NCBI RefSeq assembly: GCF_910592395.1
Contig: NC_088319.1
Coordinates: forward strand, 9,670,001 to 9,734,000
DNA: 64,000 nucleotides
From: Lineus longissimus
Lineage: Eukaryota; Nemertea; Pilidiophora; Heteronemertea; Lineidae
Direction: 5' to 3'
This document shows positions 1 through 8,521 of the stretch, piece by piece. The translations under genes were made by a program, and so were the position numbers. Each line of letters begins with the position of its first letter. The first letter of the stretch is position 1. The notes below the pieces were generated by a model that was not told the DNA's origin, did not search any database, and saw only the letters and a program-made list of their open reading frames with translations.

Positions 1-2385
1 CATAAAAAAATGGAACAAAAACATCCTGTCTTTATCGTCGCTGACTTTGAATCATCTTTGAAAACTATCGACAAACAATTAGGTGAAAAAACTGTTCAAA
101 TTCAAGAACATATTCCTAACTCATTCAGCTTCTATGTTTGTTTTGACAAGGATCAAATCAAGACTAAAAATCTCTTAGTAGAATATAGTGTCAACGATCC
201 TAATGAAGATATCGGAGAAAGATTCTGTGAAGAGATTGAAAAAACTGTCTATAACATTCATGACAAGCATTTCACCAAACCTAAAGCTATGTTAGCCTTA
301 ACACAAGTACAACAGGTTAAGCACAAGACAGCTGAAAAATGTTATCTCTGTGACAAGGAATTTACAGAAAAAAATTATAAAGTTCGTGATCACAACCATT
401 TTAATGGAAAATACAGAGGAGCAGCCTGTAATAATTGTAACCTTCAATTACAAGCTCCAAACTTCATACCTGTGTATTTTCATAATCTTTCAGGCTATGA
501 TGCTCATCTGTTTGTGAAAAATTTAAAAGGTAGACTGAATGTCATCGCGAAAAATAGTGAAAACTATATTTCATTCAGCAAGAGGTTACATTTTGAAGAC
601 TACAAGTCATTTTCAATCAGATTTCTTGACTCATATAGACTCATGCAGTCATCTCTAGCAAATCTTGCAAATAATTTACCTAACACAGAGAAAAAGAATC
701 TGTCAAACTTTTACAAAGGTGAACAATTTGATCTTCTAACTAGAAAAGGAATATATCCTTATGAATGGGTTGACTCACACGAAAAATTTGAACAGACTGA
801 ATTACCTCCCATTGAAGCATTTGACTCAAAATTTAATGCTACAAAAATTTCAGTTGAAGACTATTCCCATGCAAAGAATGTATGGGAAAAATTTGGATGC
901 AAAACATTCAGAGATTACCATGAAATTTATTTGAGAACTGATGTTCTACTTTTAGCAGACATTCTGGAAAATTTCAGACAGACATGCATGGACATTTATA
1001 ATTTAGATCCAGTGTGGGCTTATTCGGCCTCAGGATTGTCTTGGCAAGCCATGTTGAAAAAGACTGACGTTAAAATTGAACTCCTTACAGATGTGGACCA
1101 TTACAACTTCTTTGAATGTGGCATTAGAGGAGGAATCTGTCAAGCAAGTCACAGATATGCAAAAGCAAATAATCCCTATTTGAAAGATTTTGACAAGGGT
1201 CAACCTACAAGTTATATTTCTTATCTTGATGCGAATAATTTGTATGGATTATCAATGAGTGAAAAATTACCTCATTCTAATTTTAAATGGATGACTCAAT
1301 CAGAATTAAAAAATTGGCAAAGCATTCCATGCACACTTGAAGTTGACTTAGAATATCCTCAAGAATTACATGACCTACATAATGCCTATCCATTAGCACC
1401 TGAACATTTGAATAACAAGCTTATTCCTAATCTTAGGGACAAGAAAAATTATATTGTGCATCACAAGGCCTTGAAGTTCTATTTGAGTCAAGGTTTAAAA
1501 TTGACTAAGATTCATAGAGGAATTTCCTATACAGAATCATACTTTTTGAAAGAGTACATTGACTTAAACACAAGTCAACGAGCCAAGGCGAAAAATGACT
1601 TTGAAAAGGACTTCTTCAAATTGATGAACAATTCATGCTTTGGAAAGACAATGGAATCAGTCAGAGATAGGAAAAATATAAAATTGGCTACAAATGTCAA
1701 TCAGCTTCGAAAATTAGTCAATTCGAACAACTATAGAAGTCACAAAATTTTTGGCGAAGATCTAGTCATGGTTGAGAGTCAAAAAGCAGAAGTTTGTCTC
1801 AATAAACCAATATTTATGGGTCAAGCGATTCTAGATCTTTCAAAAATACACATGTATGATTTCCATTATAATCATATGATGAAAAAGTATGGTGACAAAG
1901 CACAACTGTTGTACACTGATACTGACTCATTAGTCTATCATATAGAAACACCTGATATTTATAAAGACATGAAACAAGATGCTGAATTATTTGACTTTTC
2001 AAATTTTCCAAAAGATCATGCATTGATTGATGAAACGAACAAGAAAGTAATTGGAAAGTTTAAAGACGAAGAAGCTGGTCATGTCATCACTGAATTTATA
2101 GCTTTACGTTCAAAATTATATGCCTATACAACTGATAAAGATGATGAAGTTAAAAAATGCAAAGGTGTCAAGAAGCAAGTTGTAAAAAATGAAATCACTA
2201 TTGAAGATTACAAGTCTGTGCTCTTGGAAAAAATTCCAATCGAAAAAAGGATGAATGTGTTTAGGTCAAGAAATCATCAACTTTACACTGAACAAGTGTC
2301 CAAAGTAGCGTTGAATGCGAATGATGATAAACGTACAATATTGGAAGATGGAATCTCAACTAAAGCTCTTGGATTTAAAAAATAA
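1..2385 (+). CDS. polB: Protein-primed family B DNA polymerase (PolB), 5'-truncated by window edge
   Basis: This is the replicative polymerase of the element. The frame is open to the first base, so residues are counted from the first visible Met at position 10 (791 aa); animal Polinton PolBs are longer, so N-terminal sequence lies upstream. The 3'-5' exonuclease shows DFE at 12-14, NLSGYD at about 158-163 and YLRTDVLLLAD at about 307-317. A Cys-His cluster at about 111-145 (CYLC, DHNH, CNNC) resembles the HNH/zinc insert of Polinton and adintovirus polymerases. Polymerase motif A is LDANNLYGLSM near 404, motif B is KLMNNSCFGKT near 537 and motif C is YTDTDS near 635. All catalytic acidic residues are present. 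A perfect hairpin begins two bases after the stop codon. Confidence 0.95.
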   Translation, partial: HKKMEQKHPVFIVADFESSLKTIDKQLGEKTVQIQEHIPNSFSFYVCFDKDQIKTKNLLVEYSVNDPNEDIGERFCEEIEKTVYNIHDKHFTKPKAMLALTQVQQVKHKTAEKCYLCDKEFTEKNYKVRDHNHFNGKYRGAACNNCNLQLQAPNFIPVYFHNLSGYDAHLFVKNLKGRLNVIAKNSENYISFSKRLHFEDYKSFSIRFLDSYRLMQSSLANLANNLPNTEKKNLSNFYKGEQFDLLTRKGIYPYEWVDSHEKFEQTELPPIEAFDSKFNATKISVEDYSHAKNVWEKFGCKTFRDYHEIYLRTDVLLLADILENFRQTCMDIYNLDPVWAYSASGLSWQAMLKKTDVKIELLTDVDHYNFFECGIRGGICQASHRYAKANNPYLKDFDKGQPTSYISYLDANNLYGLSMSEKLPHSNFKWMTQSELKNWQSIPCTLEVDLEYPQELHDLHNAYPLAPEHLNNKLIPNLRDKKNYIVHHKALKFYLSQGLKLTKIHRGISYTESYFLKEYIDLNTSQRAKAKNDFEKDFFKLMNNSCFGKTMESVRDRKNIKLATNVNQLRKLVNSNNYRSHKIFGEDLVMVESQKAEVCLNKPIFMGQAILDLSKIHMYDFHYNHMMKKYGDKAQLLYTDTDSLVYHIETPDIYKDMKQDAELFDFSNFPKDHALIDETNKKVIGKFKDEEAGHVITEFIALRSKLYAYTTDKDDEVKKCKGVKKQVVKNEITIEDYKSVLLEKIPIEKRMNVFRSRNHQLYTEQVSKVALNANDDKRTILEDGISTKALGFKK

Positions 2386-2387
2386 AA

Positions 2388-2412
2388 CAGGGCTACCAAA
2401 TTGGTAGCCCTG
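2388..2412 (+). terminator. Perfect 12-bp hairpin after polB
   Basis: Arms CAGGGCTACCAA and TTGGTAGCCCTG are separated by one base, start two bases after the polB TAA and are followed by an A-rich tract. The same arm with one base changed occurs after the gene ending at 9103. Position and repetition suggest a transcript 3'-end signal, as in the hairpin rule known for Mimivirus mRNAs; that function is inference. Confidence 0.6.
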
Positions 2413-2453
2413 ATTAAAAAAAATAAAAAATAAAGAAATAAAAATAAAAATAA

Positions 2454-3716
2454 ATGGACTTTCCAAACTATTTAAAATATAATGCTAATGTAAACTATCC
2501 TGTATCTTACAAGAATAATTCTTTAACCAAGAATCCTTTCATTCATCAAAAAATTCATGTAACACCAAATGAAAGTTTTTATTTCAATACAATTGATATT
2601 TTCCCAAATAAAGTGAATCCACGAAAATTTACCACTTATGCTCAAGTACAAGATTATTTAAAAAATTCAACCATGGATAACTGGAAAAACCAATTTAAAT
2701 TTGCACTATACTGTGCTTCATCAGGTTCAGGTGTAAGCTGGCATAATCATATTAATCATGCTGACCCTTTAGTACAAAGTATTTTTAGATTCCATGTCTA
2801 TTTTACCATCAGAAAGATATTACACCAGCTAAAAATTCCTTTGCCAGGAAATCCTGACTTTAATCCATCAAAAAATCCTTACAATAAACAAGCCTATGAA
2901 AATTTGAAGCTTGAATTTGGTTCTGTTGACTTCAACTATTTTCACAAAGGGAAAATACAAGCATTAGACATTGTCATGGACAATGGCAACTATTATTTGA
3001 ATGATCCTAGTAAGTTTCCATTTAATGCAGATAAAAAAGGATATGTGTATGCAGACCATCATAGACTTTATATTGATAATTTATCGTTCATTTACTCAGA
3101 CGATTGGACAAATTTTATCACCTTAGACAGTCAAGGATTGACTAAAGCGGGCATGAGTAGAATCAATGAATCCATTCGAACTTATGTTTATTGTATTCTA
3201 GGTTCACAAACCATGATTCGACAGGATATTCTTGATTCATTGGACACACAGAAACAATTCAACATTCTAGTGGAAGATGCTATTCAAGGTCAAACATTAG
3301 TCGATTCCATCAAAACATTTCAGTCGGCGAGCGTACTCATTCACTCAAAACAAGCGCTTGCATACGCTTTAGAAAAAGCAGGTTCACGATTAGATTTTGC
3401 CGTTGGATTAGGATTACAACTTGTTCCTAGTCATATGCGATTACATATTGGTATAATTGAAGGATATAATAACTCTCTGTTAACCGCTACAGAAAATACA
3501 ACTTTTGGCATCAATTCACATATCAATGTCAGAAAAAAAAGGACTGCATCACCTTTAGAACCTACTTCTACGAGCGTAGCGAGTATTTTAGAGAAACCTG
3601 AAATAGCGAGTAAACTCTTAGACAAGCAACGTGAGCGTCAGCGAGAGTCAGAATCACATTTACCTTTTACAATGGGGTTAATTGTTATAGGTCTTTTAGT
3701 TCAAAATATTCTTTAA
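2454..3716 (+). CDS. Conserved Polinton protein of unknown function with C-terminal membrane anchor
   Basis: A 420-aa protein. From memory it resembles an uncharacterised family in cnidarian and other animal Polintons, typified by the block around residues 95-150 (GVSWHNHINHADPL, RFHVYFTIRKIL, PLPGNPDF). No catalytic motif is evident. A Ser/Thr/Pro/Lys/Arg-rich stretch at about 355-400 precedes a hydrophobic segment near the C-terminus (FTMGLIVIGLLVQNIL), which suggests a tail-anchored or virion-membrane protein. The start is chosen because ATG overlaps the element's AAATAAATG motif. The integrase starts 7 bases after its stop, so the two look co-transcribed. GAGCG-AGCGAG motifs lie within the 3' part of the frame. 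Confidence 0.75.
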   Translation: MDFPNYLKYNANVNYPVSYKNNSLTKNPFIHQKIHVTPNESFYFNTIDIFPNKVNPRKFTTYAQVQDYLKNSTMDNWKNQFKFALYCASSGSGVSWHNHINHADPLVQSIFRFHVYFTIRKILHQLKIPLPGNPDFNPSKNPYNKQAYENLKLEFGSVDFNYFHKGKIQALDIVMDNGNYYLNDPSKFPFNADKKGYVYADHHRLYIDNLSFIYSDDWTNFITLDSQGLTKAGMSRINESIRTYVYCILGSQTMIRQDILDSLDTQKQFNILVEDAIQGQTLVDSIKTFQSASVLIHSKQALAYALEKAGSRLDFAVGLGLQLVPSHMRLHIGIIEGYNNSLLTATENTTFGINSHINVRKKRTASPLEPTSTSVASILEKPEIASKLLDKQRERQRESESHLPFTMGLIVIGLLVQNIL

Positions 3717-3723
3717 AATAAAT

Positions 3724-4767
3724 ATGAGTGCGCCCACGAGCGAAGCGAGTGTGCAAGAAGCATATGCAAGGTACAAATATCCTTCTGCTTTAAAATTTTA
3801 TAAAATCATGAAAAAGAAGGATCCTAGTATAAAATTTGATGACATTGATCAATTTGTAAAATCTCAGAAAAGCTATCAGCTTCACAAAAAGCAGTCCAAT
3901 AAAATCCAAGGTCACATTATAGCTTATCGTGAAAATGCTCTTTGGTTCATGGATTTGTTGGACATGAGTAATTACTCAAGGCAAAATAAAGGTTACAAAT
4001 GGATTTTACTTGCTATTGATACATTTACAAGAAAAGCTTATGCTGAAGCATTAAAAAATAAAACTAAGTTTGAAGTGAAAAATGGCTTTGAAAAAATTTA
4101 TAATGATACTGGAAGCATTACACTTATTATTACAGATTCAGGCAATGAATTTTTAAACAAACCACTACAAGATTTATTCAAAGAATTAAACATTAGACAA
4201 GGAACAGTGGATATTGGTGATCATCATGCATTAGGCTTAATTGATAGACTATCTAGAACTATTAAAGAAATGGTCTTCAAAGATTTCACAGAGAAAAATA
4301 CAGTCAAATGGGTTGATCATTTGCAAGATTACATTAGTGCATACAATGAAAGACCTCATTCTGGCATTTTAGACTATAGTCCAAATGAAGCTAACCTTCA
4401 TGCTACTGAATTAGTTGAATTAAATGTAGAAAAATCTATGCCTGTTGTACACAAGTTTAACATTGGAGAATTAGTTAGAAAAAAATTGAAGAGACCTATA
4501 TTTACAAAAGGTTACAAACAGATTTGGAGCAATAGAACTTACACTATCAAAAATATTGAAGGTGTTCATGCTATCTTAAATAATGATGAAAGAGTTAGAC
4601 TTGATGCTTTGCAGCAAGTGACACAAGTGCTAGCTACAATTGATGAAGAAGCTGATTCTTCAGAGGTTGATCGCGTTGAAAAAGAAGCTAAAATTGAGTC
4701 AACAATTAAACACAAAGAAGGCTTAGATCCTGAAAAAAGTGTTGAATCACGGTTGAGAAAGAAGTAA
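3724..4767 (+). CDS. int: RVE-type integrase with DD35D catalytic triad
   Basis: A 347-aa retrovirus-like integrase, the enzyme that inserts Polinton DNA into the host chromosome. The catalytic core has D77 in FMDLLDMS, D138 in IITDSGNEF and, after exactly 35 residues, D174 in GLIDRLSRTIKEM. The family norm at the third site is glutamate, so this is DD35D, not DD35E. The tryptophan and DxF region (WILLAIDTFTRKAY) and a basic SH3-like C-terminal part (FNIGELVRKK, WSNRTYTIK) are also present. No chromodomain or N-terminal HHCC zinc finger is obvious. The ATG follows AAATAAAT by one base. A hairpin lies between this stop and the stop of the convergent minus-strand gene. Whether D174 is active is unknown. 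Confidence 0.9.
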   Translation: MSAPTSEASVQEAYARYKYPSALKFYKIMKKKDPSIKFDDIDQFVKSQKSYQLHKKQSNKIQGHIIAYRENALWFMDLLDMSNYSRQNKGYKWILLAIDTFTRKAYAEALKNKTKFEVKNGFEKIYNDTGSITLIITDSGNEFLNKPLQDLFKELNIRQGTVDIGDHHALGLIDRLSRTIKEMVFKDFTEKNTVKWVDHLQDYISAYNERPHSGILDYSPNEANLHATELVELNVEKSMPVVHKFNIGELVRKKLKRPIFTKGYKQIWSNRTYTIKNIEGVHAILNNDERVRLDALQQVTQVLATIDEEADSSEVDRVEKEAKIESTIKHKEGLDPEKSVESRLRKK

Positions 4768-4771
4768 GATA

Positions 4772-4797
4772 TTTATAATGTAAAATCATATTATAAA
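4772..4797. terminator. Hairpin between convergent genes (8-bp arms)
   Basis: Arms TTTATAAT and ATTATAAA with a 10-base loop fill the 34-base gap between the integrase stop and the stop of the opposing gene. A palindrome works in both directions, so it could end both transcripts. Function is inferred from its position. Confidence 0.45.
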
Positions 4798-4801
4798 CAT
4801 G

Positions 4802-5086
4802 TTACTCAATTTGCAATGAAGGAAGTTCTTTCATTTCTTTTGGTACATTTTTCCATCTTCTACGGGTGAACATATAGTCTAAATAAGTTCCAACGATAGT
4901 CCACCATCTTTCTAATTTGGTGAAACTGTCATTCACTGATATCTCAAGTTGATCCACTTTAGTATTGACTTTAGTCGCTGTTATAACGTCAGGATTTAAC
5001 TGACTGTTTTTTATTTTTTGAATGTCCTCTTTTAGTTCCTCAATAGCTGCTGGGTAAAAGTATTTAATCCCACACATGTTAGGCAT
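4802..5086 (-). CDS. Small uncharacterised Polinton protein, coiled-coil tendency
   Basis: A 94-aa product that I do not recognise. The first third reads as a short Cys/Tyr/Pro-containing segment. Residues about 15-60 have heptad-like spacing of Ile, Leu and Val (EELKEDIQKIKN; TKVDQLEISVNDSFTKLE), and the C-terminus is Trp/Arg-rich and basic (RRRWKNVPKEM). The ATG is preceded by AAATAAATG on the minus strand, matching the start motif of the other element genes, which supports it as a real gene. It diverges from the major capsid gene and converges on the integrase. A virion scaffold or membrane-associated role is possible, but nothing in the sequence shows one. Confidence 0.6.
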   Translation of the reverse strand: MPNMCGIKYFYPAAIEELKEDIQKIKNSQLNPDVITATKVNTKVDQLEISVNDSFTKLERWWTIVGTYLDYMFTRRRWKNVPKEMKELPSLQIE

Positions 5087-5159
5087 TTATTTAAACATTT
5101 TATTTCAATATGCCATTTTTGGCACATTGATTTTTTTTAAAAAATTTTACTATAAATAA
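5087..5159. promoter_or_regulatory. Divergent promoter region with hairpin, upstream of major capsid gene
   Basis: The 73-base gap holds AAATAAATG at both flanking starts. It also has the hairpin arms TGCCA/TGGCA (5111-5124) and a T-rich then A-rich tract leading to ACTATAAATAAATG at the capsid start. The last 29 bases before and including the capsid ATG are repeated exactly before the gene at 8867. Read inverted, the hairpin matches the one at 9158-9179 with one base difference over 22. Confidence 0.55.
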
Positions 5160-6374
5160 ATGGACACATCGTTTGGTAAATATCTTGATCCTTATAGATC
5201 AAACAAAATAGCCAAGGGGCTAAAAGCTAAAAGAAATTATGAAGTCATTACCCATAATCCTAATTCTGTGAATCCTGGAGAAACACTTTATGTGAAAATT
5301 CCTCAGCTTGAAAAAGGGCAAGTGATTGTTCCTAAAAGTTTGAAACTTACATTTAAACTTTCTACTTCATCAAAAGCAAGTAATGCGGCCAATGCTGCAG
5401 CAGCTGGATTTGTGGCTAATGTTGGTCGAAATATTGTTGAAAGAATTACAACTAAATTGGGTGGAAAAACAATGAGTGAAGTGGACAAAGCTTACATCTA
5501 TAATACATTCAAGGACTTTTGGTTGACAGAAAAACAAAGGAAAAATCGTGTTCAGCAAGGTATTGACAAGGAGCAACGAAAAGATGCTATTAAAACAGCA
5601 TTTGGTGACAGATATTGTATTCCTATTGAGTCAGAACTGTTTGATGATCATCTACCTTTTTACCCATCAGCTATTTTAGAATCCATTGAATATAACATCA
5701 AATTCAATGATGCAAAATATGTTGTGACAGGAACTGCAACGTCAAAAACATATGCTGTGAAAGATATTCAACTTGAGTATGAAACAGTCTTTTCCACAGA
5801 ACTTAGTGAGGAAATCGAAGCAATATATGCTGATACTAGATTTAGATATGAAGACGTGCATCTTTTGAGAACAGATTCAATTGGAAAGAATAAACGAATG
5901 AATATCAATGTAGATGTCAATCGTGCATCAACAAAAGGAATCTTGATATTTTTCCAGAAAAATTACGCTGAGTATGATGCCGAAAATACAAGTTTTCAAA
6001 ATCCAGACATCACTAATGTGACCATTACTTCAGAAGGAATTTCTCACTGTATATACAAGTCAGGAATGAAAGCCTATAATCAATTTGATGAAGTCAAACG
6101 ACTTTATATGTCAGAAGATCTTAAGCAAACTGAAGACTGCATGATGGATGTCGAAAAATTCTATGAAAATCATAAATATGCTCTGTGGATTGATCTGAGA
6201 AGTACAGAGGACAACTATTTACATGGATCTGGGACTGCCATGAGCAATATTAAACATGGTTTACAACTTGAACTTACCAGAAGTACAGAAACAGAATATG
6301 ACATGCTAGTCTATATTGTAGCTGATGGATTAGTAGGACTTGAGAATAAACGAGTAAAGGGCATTGTACACTAA
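5160..6374 (+). CDS. Major capsid protein (double jelly-roll, Polinton PX/hexon-like)
   Basis: A 404-aa protein in the position and size range of Polinton/adintovirus major capsid proteins, which form the hexon-like trimer of an icosahedral shell. Recognisable features are the N-terminal block NPNSVNPGETLYVKIP leading into beta-strand-rich sequence, the segment GFVANVGRNIVERITTKLGG near 83-102, FYPSAILESIEYNIKFND near 166-183, and a C-terminal block rich in aromatic and acidic residues (YALWIDLRSTEDNYLHGSG) that resembles family members. No signal peptide or membrane helix is seen. The ATG lies in the strongest copy of the element's start motif, as expected for an abundantly expressed late gene. 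Two palindromes follow the stop. The fold is inferred from family resemblance, not modelled. Confidence 0.8.
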   Translation: MDTSFGKYLDPYRSNKIAKGLKAKRNYEVITHNPNSVNPGETLYVKIPQLEKGQVIVPKSLKLTFKLSTSSKASNAANAAAAGFVANVGRNIVERITTKLGGKTMSEVDKAYIYNTFKDFWLTEKQRKNRVQQGIDKEQRKDAIKTAFGDRYCIPIESELFDDHLPFYPSAILESIEYNIKFNDAKYVVTGTATSKTYAVKDIQLEYETVFSTELSEEIEAIYADTRFRYEDVHLLRTDSIGKNKRMNINVDVNRASTKGILIFFQKNYAEYDAENTSFQNPDITNVTITSEGISHCIYKSGMKAYNQFDEVKRLYMSEDLKQTEDCMMDVEKFYENHKYALWIDLRSTEDNYLHGSGTAMSNIKHGLQLELTRSTETEYDMLVYIVADGLVGLENKRVKGIVH

Positions 6375-6399
6375 CCACAAAAATATTTAGCATGTGTCA

Positions 6400-6441
6400 G
6401 TTGTCAAATTTGACAACAGAGTGTCTTCAAATTTGAAGACA
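6400..6441 (+). terminator. Two consecutive perfect palindromes after the capsid gene
   Basis: The 18-bp palindrome GTTGTCAAATTTGACAAC (6400-6417) is followed by a 20-bp palindrome at 6422-6441 with arms TGTCTTCAAA and TTTGAAGACA. Both have uninterrupted self-complementarity. They lie 26 bases after the capsid stop and 45 bases before the ATPase start, so they fit the element's pattern of hairpins at cluster ends. Confidence 0.55.
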
Positions 6442-6485
6442 TCTTAAATTCTTTTGCTTCTTCAAAATGTTAAAAATAAACAGGT

Positions 6486-7103
6486 ATGACGAGTGAATTT
6501 TACTGTGATCCACCTTTCAATATGTTAATTGTCGGAATGACTGATTGTGGCAAGACATATTTTATACTAGATTTACTTGAAAAAGAATTTCGTAAAAAAT
6601 TTGATGACATTGTGATATTTTGTCCAACCATTGACATGAATAAAACTTACCAAGATAGAGCATGGATTACACAAGATAAAGGTGTAATTGTTTACCCATC
6701 TAAGTTAGTACTTACAGATTTAAATATATGCTTAGAAGATGCGATTGAAAATTTAAAAAGTCAAGATCATCAAACATTATTTATCATTGATGATTGTGCT
6801 AATTTGTGGGAATCAAAGAATAAGTGTACAAAATTAACTGAACTAGCTTTCTCAGGAAGACATTATGGAATTTCTGTGTGGCTTTTGACTCAAAAATATA
6901 ATGCAGTTGTAAAAGATTTTAGAGAAAATTGTAAACACATGGTGATTCATACAATGAATGATCAATTATCTATGGATCAAATCTTCAAAGAAAATCGCTG
7001 TATTCCACAAAGCGAAAAAGACACAGTTCTTGTGCAGATTGATGCAGGAAAGAAGCTTATACTGCGCAGAAAGATGCCTTTTGATTACTCACTTCGTTCG
7101 TAG
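6486..7103 (+). CDS. FtsK/HerA-type genome packaging ATPase (A32-like)
   Basis: A 205-aa P-loop ATPase, the usual length for Polinton packaging ATPases, which pump the genome into the capsid. Walker A is GMTDCGKT at 17-24, with the lysine at 23. Walker B is TLFIIDDC with acidic residues at 102-103. Downstream, ELAFSGRHYGISVWLLTQK has the conserved glycine/arginine stretch and the LLTQ sensor typical of A32-like enzymes. Its place next to the capsid gene is the usual pairing in Polintons. The start follows AAATAAACAGGT. A short hairpin (ACTTC/GAAGT) overlaps the stop. The next gene begins 30 bases on, so both may share a transcript ending at 7565-7596. Confidence 0.9.
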   Translation: MTSEFYCDPPFNMLIVGMTDCGKTYFILDLLEKEFRKKFDDIVIFCPTIDMNKTYQDRAWITQDKGVIVYPSKLVLTDLNICLEDAIENLKSQDHQTLFIIDDCANLWESKNKCTKLTELAFSGRHYGISVWLLTQKYNAVVKDFRENCKHMVIHTMNDQLSMDQIFKENRCIPQSEKDTVLVQIDAGKKLILRRKMPFDYSLRS

Positions 7104-7132
7104 AAGTATTTTTTATCATAAATAAACACACC

Positions 7133-7564
7133 ATGAACGGCGTGAATGTGGAAACTATTGTTGAAGAGAGTGACATGCGAAGTGAATTACTTTCACACTA
7201 TCAATCAGGATTACTAAATAAACTAGGAATAAAATCATCTGAGGCTACGATTAAAAAAGCTTCACAAAAAAATATTGAAAAATTACATAATGAATATAAC
7301 ATCAAATATAATACTCAGATTGCTGATGATTTAGTATCTAATTTACTATTTGGTTATACTCAAGCAGTAAAAATTGTATTTCCAAATTTAGACCAAAAAA
7401 AATTACATGAAAAATTAAATGACAATATCATAGTAAACCACGAAATAAAGAAACAACTGGGTCAATATATGAATCCAACACTTTTAGCTGCAGGTACAAT
7501 TGTAGTCAATACGGCTGAAACTGCAATGACGCGTGAAACAGAGGACACATGCGAGGATTCCTAA
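7133..7564 (+). CDS. Uncharacterised Polinton protein, 143 aa
   Basis: I do not recognise this family. It is soluble-looking, Asn/Lys/Ile-rich and probably mostly helical. Residues about 25-65 form a charged helix-prone stretch (SSEATIKKASQKNIEKLHNEY). Residues 115-130 are mildly hydrophobic (NPTLLAAGTIVVNTA), too short and polar for a clear membrane segment. The ATG is preceded by AAATAAACACACC. It follows the packaging ATPase by 30 bases and ends at a hairpin shared with the convergent zinc-ribbon gene, so it is probably expressed with the ATPase. A virion or packaging accessory role would suit the location but is only inference. Confidence 0.65.
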   Translation: MNGVNVETIVEESDMRSELLSHYQSGLLNKLGIKSSEATIKKASQKNIEKLHNEYNIKYNTQIADDLVSNLLFGYTQAVKIVFPNLDQKKLHEKLNDNIIVNHEIKKQLGQYMNPTLLAAGTIVVNTAETAMTRETEDTCEDS

Positions 7565-7596
7565 ATTTTATAGAGTCCTCACTGACTTTATAAAAT
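7565..7596. terminator. 13-bp hairpin between convergent genes
   Basis: Arms ATTTTATAGAGTC and GACTTTATAAAAT pair over 13 positions, with one G-U wobble in RNA and a 6-base loop. The hairpin starts directly after the stop of the 143-aa gene and ends seven bases before the stop of the opposing gene. It could punctuate both transcripts. Confidence 0.5.
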
Positions 7597-7602
7597 CTAA
7601 GA

Positions 7603-8298
7603 TTATGGCCAATTTAATTTTTTAAAATCTTCATACACCTTTTCTAAAGAAGATGTTAATACACTCACTGATGCAGCCGCTTTTGCGTCCAATTTTTTCA
7701 ATTTTTTTCTCATCGCTGCGCTTATACTTGCTGGTGCTAAAAGATAGTGTTCATTTAATTTTTGCAATATATGTTTATTAAAAAAGAAGGACTTTCTGTT
7801 TAGTTTATCCTTATTCTGTTCAAACAGGTCTTCTAACCTTTTCACATCCTTGGCAATTGAATTATAGTCCACTCTCTTGAACAATAGTTCGTCTTTATAT
7901 TGTTCTTTAAATTTTGAAAATTTAGACATAACATACTTATGAGTTTTTTCCATGCCATAGTGTGAACCACAAATATACGTTTTTTGAATAGAATTTGTCC
8001 ACAAATCTGGTGAAGTATGAGAGTATGGATCAAAAGCATTGTCTACAGTTCCACAATCATTACAAACGACTTCATTCTCTAGTATAGTACAATCTGTTGA
8101 ATAACAATCTTGACAAATCCAATGATTACAATATAAATTTACATATTTTCCAGCTATTTTAAGCTGCTCTCGCAAATAATAACGATTGTATGAAACAAGT
8201 GACATGTCATATTGATAGTGTCTTGCGTCATTTTCTAATGCTTCAACAACTTTTTCATATATTTCTTCAAAGTTGTCAAATCTAACATCTGTCTTCAT
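7603..8298 (-). CDS. Zinc-ribbon protein resembling viral late transcription factor VLTF3
   Basis: A 231-aa protein. A zinc-ribbon region has C62, C65, C79 and C82 (CQDC then CNDCGTVD), with extra cysteines at 57 and 70. It is followed by YICGSHYGMEKTHKYVMSKFSKFKEQ (108-133), which has the Y..(x)HF..L..F spacing I associate with VLTF3-like proteins of poxviruses and other large DNA viruses. The C-terminal half is helical and basic, ending in an Ala/Lys-rich segment. Family B zinc ribbons also occur in TFIIB and other regulators, so VLTF3 is a hypothesis. It fits with the TAAATG-like motif at the starts of this element's genes, which is also the core of poxvirus late promoters. The gene diverges from the one at 8522 across a 22-bp repeat array. 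Confidence 0.55.
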   Translation of the reverse strand: MKTDVRFDNFEEIYEKVVEALENDARHYQYDMSLVSYNRYYLREQLKIAGKYVNLYCNHWICQDCYSTDCTILENEVVCNDCGTVDNAFDPYSHTSPDLWTNSIQKTYICGSHYGMEKTHKYVMSKFSKFKEQYKDELLFKRVDYNSIAKDVKRLEDLFEQNKDKLNRKSFFFNKHILQKLNEHYLLAPASISAAMRKKLKKLDAKAAASVSVLTSSLEKVYEDFKKLNWP

Positions 8299-8344
8299 TT
8301 TATTTATGAAGACATAATTTTTATTAACCTAGTCATAAACCATC

Positions 8345-8503
8345 AGACTTTAATAATGACTTTAATAGTCGCTAATAATGACTTTAATAGTCGCTAATAA
8401 TGACTTTAATAGTCGCTAATAATGACTTTAATAATGACTTTAATAGTCGCTAATAATGACTTTAATAGTCGCTAATAATGACTTTAATAGTCGTTAATAT
8501 TTT
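8345..8503. repeat. 22-bp tandem repeats in divergent intergenic region
   Basis: About six to seven copies of a 22-bp unit (TAATAATGACTTTAATAGTC plus GC), one shortened, fill the gap between the start of the zinc-ribbon gene and the start at 8522. Each unit contains an imperfect palindrome, GACT-TTAAT-AGTC. It may be a replication origin, an enhancer-like block of binding sites or a recombination hot spot. The sequence alone does not decide. Confidence 0.85.
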
Positions 8504-8521
8504 TTCATAAAATAAACAGAT

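Noticed and set aside
8345-8503. CRISPR array in the Polinton
   Set aside because: Repeats are contiguous without spacers.
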